From Cryobacterium zongtaii (GTDB lineage Bacteria; Actinomycetota; Actinomycetes; Actinomycetales; Microbacteriaceae): a DNA stretch of 64,000 nucleotides. The DNA lies in assembly GCF_002909375.1 (NCBI RefSeq), contig NZ_PPXD01000005.1, positions 1 to 64,000 on the forward strand, written 5' to 3'. The notes beneath the pieces were generated by a model, which did not search any database, was not told the origin of the DNA, and saw only the letters and a list, made by a program, of their open reading frames with translations. The position numbers were made by a program, and so were the translations under genes. This document shows, piece by piece, positions 60,525 to 64,000 of this stretch (position 1 is the stretch's first letter; each line of letters starts with the position of its first letter).

Positions 60525-60968
60525 TCAGGCCGCGGACTTCTCCAGGGCCATCGCGGTGCGAAGCGCCGAGCGGGCGCGGCGGCGGTCGCCCGACGCGTCG
60601 TAGGCCAGGCCGAGGCGGAACCAGGCCCGCCAGTCCTGCGGCGCGGCATCCACGGCCTCTTGATACTGCGGGAACTGAGCGTCCGCCGCCTCGCGGTATG
60701 GCCGGCCGCTCGGGCGGCTCGGTAGGTCGTTGACCGGCAGGGCGCCCTCGGCGTCGAGCTGCTTGACCAGGCGTTCGCACCGGATGCCGAAGCTGATCTC
60801 GCGCACCAGCGCCCACGCGCCGATCAGCGGCAGCACGATGAGCGCAACGCCGATGAGGATGCCGACAGGGTCACCGCTCTGCACGAAGAGCACCGCGCGC
60901 CAGCCGACGAGCACCAGGTAGAACACGAGCAGGAGTGCCATCACGACGACGGCGATGCGGCCCTTCAT
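60525..60968 (-). CDS. TPR-containing membrane protein beside dapB
   Basis: 147 residues: two membrane helices (about 5-28 and 36-57) followed by a tetratricopeptide-like helix pair (QYQEAVDAAPQDWRAWFRLGLAYDASGDRRRARSALRTAM). It overlaps dapB by 4 bases; the same pairing is common in Actinobacteria. Function unknown; possible scaffold. Confidence 0.8.
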   Translation of the reverse strand: MKGRIAVVVMALLLVFYLVLVGWRAVLFVQSGDPVGILIGVALIVLPLIGAWALVREISFGIRCERLVKQLDAEGALPVNDLPSRPSGRPYREAADAQFPQYQEAVDAAPQDWRAWFRLGLAYDASGDRRRARSALRTAMALEKSAA

Positions 60969-61804
60969 TCGCCGGGCTCCATTTCGGCATCCTCGGGGCC
61001 CGGCGGTGGCCCAGCAGTCGGCTCGTCCGGCGACCCGGCAGACGCCACGGCGGGCTCGAGCACGTCACCGGTTAGCCCCAGGTCGATCAGCTGGTCGAGT
61101 CCGACGGTCACCCCGACGCAGTCGCGGGCGGCGGCCAGGGCCACCAGGATGCCGCGCTCGTAGGCCTCGGCGGAGAGCGTGTTGTGCGTGATCGTGAGGG
61201 TCTCCCCCGAGCCGCCGAAGATCACGTCCTGGCGGGCCAGCACGCCGGCCAAGCGCAGGCTGTGCACCGGCACCGTGGCGACCTGCTGGCCGCGGGCACG
61301 CTGGTCGACATGCGGCGCGGAGACCGGGCCGAGGCCGGCGCGGGCGGCGGCCATCAGCTCGGCGGTGCGCACGGCGGTTCCCGACGGGGAGTCGACCTTG
61401 CCGGCCTGGTGCGCCTCGACGATCTCGATGGAGTCGAAGAATCGGGCGGCAAGGGCCGCGAAGGCCGTGCCGAGCACCGAGCCGAGTGAGAAGTTGGGGA
61501 TGATCACGGCGCCGACATCCGTGCGGCCCTTGAGTTTGTGGCCGAGCGCGTCGATGCGGGGCTGGGACCAGCCCGAGGTGCCGACAAGCACCCGGATGCC
61601 GTTGTCGATGGCGAAGTCGACCACGCCCTGGCTGACCGCCGGAACGGTGAGGTCGATCGCCACATCCGCGCCGAGCATCTCGGACAGGGCACTGGTGGAA
61701 TCAAGCCGGGCGACCACGTCGTACCCCGGCGTACTCTCGACCAGGCCGCCGACCAGGCGGCCCATCTTGCCCGTTGCGCCGACGATGGCCACCCGTGTTG
61801 TCAT
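60965..61804 (-). CDS. dapB: 4-hydroxy-tetrahydrodipicolinate reductase
   Basis: NAD(P)H reductase following DapA. 279 residues: VAIVGATGKMGRLV (5-18), the catalytic EAHQAGKVDSPSGTA with His and Lys (about 134-148). A Pro/Glu-rich C-terminal tail of about 30 residues is unusual. Lies between the TPR gene and the GNAT gene. Confidence 0.95.
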   Translation of the reverse strand: MTTRVAIVGATGKMGRLVGGLVESTPGYDVVARLDSTSALSEMLGADVAIDLTVPAVSQGVVDFAIDNGIRVLVGTSGWSQPRIDALGHKLKGRTDVGAVIIPNFSLGSVLGTAFAALAARFFDSIEIVEAHQAGKVDSPSGTAVRTAELMAAARAGLGPVSAPHVDQRARGQQVATVPVHSLRLAGVLARQDVIFGGSGETLTITHNTLSAEAYERGILVALAAARDCVGVTVGLDQLIDLGLTGDVLEPAVASAGSPDEPTAGPPPGPEDAEMEPGE

Positions 61805-61863
61805 GCTGCCAATCTACCAACCGGGGCGGTTGCCCCCGGCACCGAGGCACGTACCCTAGGGGC

Positions 61864-62355
61864 ATGCCTGAATTCACCGCGGTCTCCGTCACGGATGCGG
61901 GGTCCATCACCCTGCTCACCCAGTACTTCAGCGATCGCGCGTCCACGTTCCCCTCCGCCGGCGGCTATCGCACCACGTTCCCGGCTCCCGAACAGTTCGT
62001 CCCGCCGCGCGGCCAGTTCCTGCTCGTGAGCGAGACCCAGGGGTCGCGCACCTTCGTGGGCTGCGGCGGCATCCGTCGAATCGATGACGGCGCGGATGGT
62101 GCGGTGCGGTTCGAGGCGAAACACCTCTGGTTGCAACCGGAGGTGCGCGGCCGCGGCTGGGGCACCCTGCTGCTCGCCGAACTCGAAACCCGGGCCAGGG
62201 CGTTCGGGGCCACGGAGCTGGTGCTCGACACGAACTCGAGCCTCGAGGCGGCCGGGGCGCTGTACCAGCGCTCCGGCTATCAGGATGTGCCGCCATACAA
62301 CGACAACCCGAACGCCACGAACTGGTACCGAAAGGTGCTCGCCCCGACCCCCTGA
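61864..62355 (+). CDS. GNAT-family N-acetyltransferase
   Basis: 163 residues with the acetyl-CoA motif VRGRGWGTLLLAELETRA (about 97-114) and ALYQRSGYQDVPPYNDNP. Matches the small-molecule GNAT type; substrate unknown. ATG at 61864 chosen over upstream frames because it begins the conserved fold. Confidence 0.88.
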   Translation: MPEFTAVSVTDAGSITLLTQYFSDRASTFPSAGGYRTTFPAPEQFVPPRGQFLLVSETQGSRTFVGCGGIRRIDDGADGAVRFEAKHLWLQPEVRGRGWGTLLLAELETRARAFGATELVLDTNSSLEAAGALYQRSGYQDVPPYNDNPNATNWYRKVLAPTP

Positions 62356-62420
62356 CCCGTCAGTGCTGGCTGCTCTCACAGCAGGCGGCGCGGATGCGCG
62401 GCAGGAGGAGGTCGGTCGAG

Positions 62421-62795
62421 ATGACGGTCACACGCGCCACGCTGACGGGGTTCCTGGCGGCGTTCAACAACCACGACCTGGACGCGAGCATGGGCTATTT
62501 CGCCGAAGATTGCGTCTTCTACCCGCCTAGGGGTGCGAAGCCTCGGGGCGATCGTTTCGTGGGCAGGGCCGAGGTGCGGGCGGGGCTCTCCAGCCGATTC
62601 GAGGGCATCCCGGACGTGCACTATGGCGACGACCGGCACTGGGTGTGCGGCGATGATCTCGGAGTCTCCGAGTGGACGCTGACCGGCACGTCAGTGTCCG
62701 GCCGGCGACTCGAAGTGCGCGGCGTCGACCTGCTCGAATTCGATGCCGCCGGGAAGATCCGCCGCAAGGATTCCTTTTGGAAGATCCTCGACTGA
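62421..62795 (+). CDS. SnoaL-like (NTF2-fold) protein
   Basis: 124 residues: alpha+beta barrel of the SnoaL/NTF2 type (LTGFLAAFNNHDLDASMGYFAEDCVFYPP, DLLEFDAAGKIRRKDSFWKI). ATG at 62421 follows GGAGGAG; an ATG at 62394 is possible. Such folds serve as small cyclases, isomerases or binding proteins; no clear catalytic set. Confidence 0.8.
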   Translation: MTVTRATLTGFLAAFNNHDLDASMGYFAEDCVFYPPRGAKPRGDRFVGRAEVRAGLSSRFEGIPDVHYGDDRHWVCGDDLGVSEWTLTGTSVSGRRLEVRGVDLLEFDAAGKIRRKDSFWKILD

Positions 62796-62815
62796 GGCGG
62801 GTTACCGCCTCGCCC

Positions 62816-63421
62816 CTAGAACAACAGCGGGTCCGGCAGGCCGGTTCGCAGCTCTACCGGCAGGTGGCCGAGGTCGTTGTGGGTGACCAGCGACCACGGC
62901 CGGCCGGGCTTCTGCTGCAGCACGGTGAGGCCGCAGTTGGCCTGGTTGATGCTGATCCAGCGCCAGTCGGGGGCGCCGAGCACCTCGCGGACGAACCAGG
63001 CGATCACGAAGTTGTGGGTGATCAGCAGGTCGTGTCGGGGACCCCGGTGCGGATGCAGGAATTCCGCGACTGCGTCCTCCATCTGAGCGCGGCCGGCCTC
63101 GATCTGGTCGTCGCTGACCGAGTTGAAGAACGGCGCGTATGCTTTCGGCATCTCCGGCGCCCGGCCGGAGGGAACGCAGTCGAACAACAGCGGCGACGGC
63201 TCCGAGGTGAGCGACGGCAGCCGGTCGGCGATGATGGCCGCCGTCTCCGCGGCACGTTGCAGCGGCGAATGCCAGGCGCCGGTGAACGGCACCCCGCCCA
63301 GGCGTTCGGCGATGAGGTGCGCCTGACGCTTGCCCCGCGGTGACAGCGGGCCGTCCGGCAGGCCGTATTCGGCATCCTGCTGTTCACCGTGTCGCACGAG
63401 GTAGAGGTACTGGGGCATCAT
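62816..63421 (-). CDS. Histidine-phosphatase-family (phosphoglycerate mutase-like) protein
   Basis: About 201 residues with the phosphohistidine motif LVRHGEQQD near the start, partner Arg and His in SPLQRAAETA and LLITHNFVIAWF. ATG at 63421 or 63418 (GAAAGGG before them). The longer open frame upstream has no family match. Probably a broad phosphatase rather than a glycolytic mutase. Confidence 0.88.
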   Translation of the reverse strand: MMPQYLYLVRHGEQQDAEYGLPDGPLSPRGKRQAHLIAERLGGVPFTGAWHSPLQRAAETAAIIADRLPSLTSEPSPLLFDCVPSGRAPEMPKAYAPFFNSVSDDQIEAGRAQMEDAVAEFLHPHRGPRHDLLITHNFVIAWFVREVLGAPDWRWISINQANCGLTVLQQKPGRPWSLVTHNDLGHLPVELRTGLPDPLLF

Positions 63422-63473
63422 CGCCCTTTCGGTTGATGTCGTAAGAAGTCGAACGGGGCTCGCCGTGAACAGT

Positions 63474-64000
63474 TCAGTTCGGCGGGAGGGGCGCCGCCCG
63501 GCGGGACAGCACGGCGTCGAAGGCGTCCTCCTCGAGGGCGCCGACGGCGGCCACGGAGAACGGCCGGGAGACCATGTCGACCGCCAGCTGCTGCACATCG
63601 TCCGCGGTGACCAGCGCGAGGCGCCGCAGGGCCTCGTCGAGGTCGACGAACTCGCCCAGCGTGATCTCGGAGCGGCCGAGCCTGGACATCCGGGTGTCGG
63701 AGTCTTCGAGGGCCAGGGCGGATGCGCCGGAGAGCTGACCGGAGGCCCGCTTCATCTCGTCGGCGGTCACACCGTGCTCGGCGAGGCGGTGCAGCTCGTC
63801 GAGCATGATCTCGGTGACCTGACCGGCCTTGGCCGGGGTGCAGCCGGCGTACATGCCGAAGATGCCGGCGTCAGAGTAGCCCGGCGCGAACGAGTAGACG
63901 GAGTAGGCCAGGCCGCGCTTTTCGCGCACCTCCTGGAACAGGCGCGACGACATGCCGCCGCCGAAGATGGAGGTGAGCACATTCATCGCCACGCGGCGGT
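63474..64000 (-). CDS. M16-family zinc peptidase, C-terminal part (5' end outside window)
   Basis: C-terminal 175 or so residues of an M16/insulinase-type protein: SIFGGGMSSRLFQEVREKRGLAYSV (about the first 30) is the family's R/Y signature. The HxxEH zinc site is in the missing N-terminal half. Genes of this type near dapB and pnp are standard in Actinobacteria. Incomplete at the right edge. Confidence 0.9.
   Translation of the reverse strand, partial: RRVAMNVLTSIFGGGMSSRLFQEVREKRGLAYSVYSFAPGYSDAGIFGMYAGCTPAKAGQVTEIMLDELHRLAEHGVTADEMKRASGQLSGASALALEDSDTRMSRLGRSEITLGEFVDLDEALRRLALVTADDVQQLAVDMVSRPFSVAAVGALEEDAFDAVLSRRAAPLPPN

Overview
This is a 64 kb stretch of a high-GC actinobacterial chromosome. 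The gene content and order (tyrS beside an rRNA operon leader, gluABCD, an infC-rpmI-rplT operon, recX-recA-DUF3046-clgR-cinA-pgsA-ftsK, PriA-type hisA, a LysM gene divergent from lexA) point to Micrococcales, most likely Microbacteriaceae (a Cryobacterium-like organism); this placement is inference, not a database match. The window is almost entirely housekeeping chromosome: I see no prophage, insertion sequence, CRISPR array or tRNA gene.

Layout. 1-376: leader of an rRNA operon that continues leftward off the window, preceded by tyrS. 1.8-3.1 kb: a SatD-type regulator with a membrane partner. 3.2-12.4 kb: osmC, a 3-methyladenine glycosylase, then a full arginine operon argC-J-B-D-F-G-H (no argR inside it). 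12.43-12.87 kb: a gene-free segment filled by an unusual 19-bp-pitch repeat array. 12.9-16.5 kb: pheS-pheT. 16.5-19.9 kb: a glutamate-type ABC importer gluA-B-C-D. 19.9-22.0 kb: a TrmH-family methyltransferase and infC-rpmI-rplT. 22.3-28.5 kb: DUF1844, and lhr with nei. 28.6-32.6 kb: hisC-B-H-A and an SseB-domain gene. 32.7-34.1 kb: a divergent SOS pair, LysM cell-division suppressor and lexA. 34.2-37.6 kb: metF-metE. 37.8-44.3 kb: hflX, a methyltransferase, dapF-miaA-miaB-recX. 44.3-50.6 kb: recA with an SOS box, DUF3046, clgR, cinA, pgsA, ftsK. 50.7-53.7 kb: a MacAB-like ABC exporter. 53.9-56.7 kb: RNase J and dapA. 56.8-60.4 kb, plus strand: a redox module (thioredoxin, DUF4395, OsmC), a TIGR01777 epimerase and an AbiEi/nuclease-like orphan flanked by palindromic repeats. 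60.5-64.0 kb: a TPR membrane protein with dapB, GNAT, SnoaL-like and phosphoglycerate mutase genes, and the start-truncated end of an M16 peptidase.

How the genes work together. Three biosynthetic themes recur: arginine (seven enzymes), lysine/diaminopimelate (dapA, dapB, dapF), and histidine/methionine. The DNA damage response is concentrated here (lexA, LysM suppressor, recA, recX, lhr, nei, a 3-methyladenine glycosylase). Two genes carry sequence-visible SOS boxes. The most unusual signal is non-coding: a family of 18-19-bp-pitch units with a conserved GGCAC core, arranged as opposed arrays at 12.49-12.81 kb and, as paired 38-bp palindromes, on both sides of the orphan gene at 59.3-60.4 kb.
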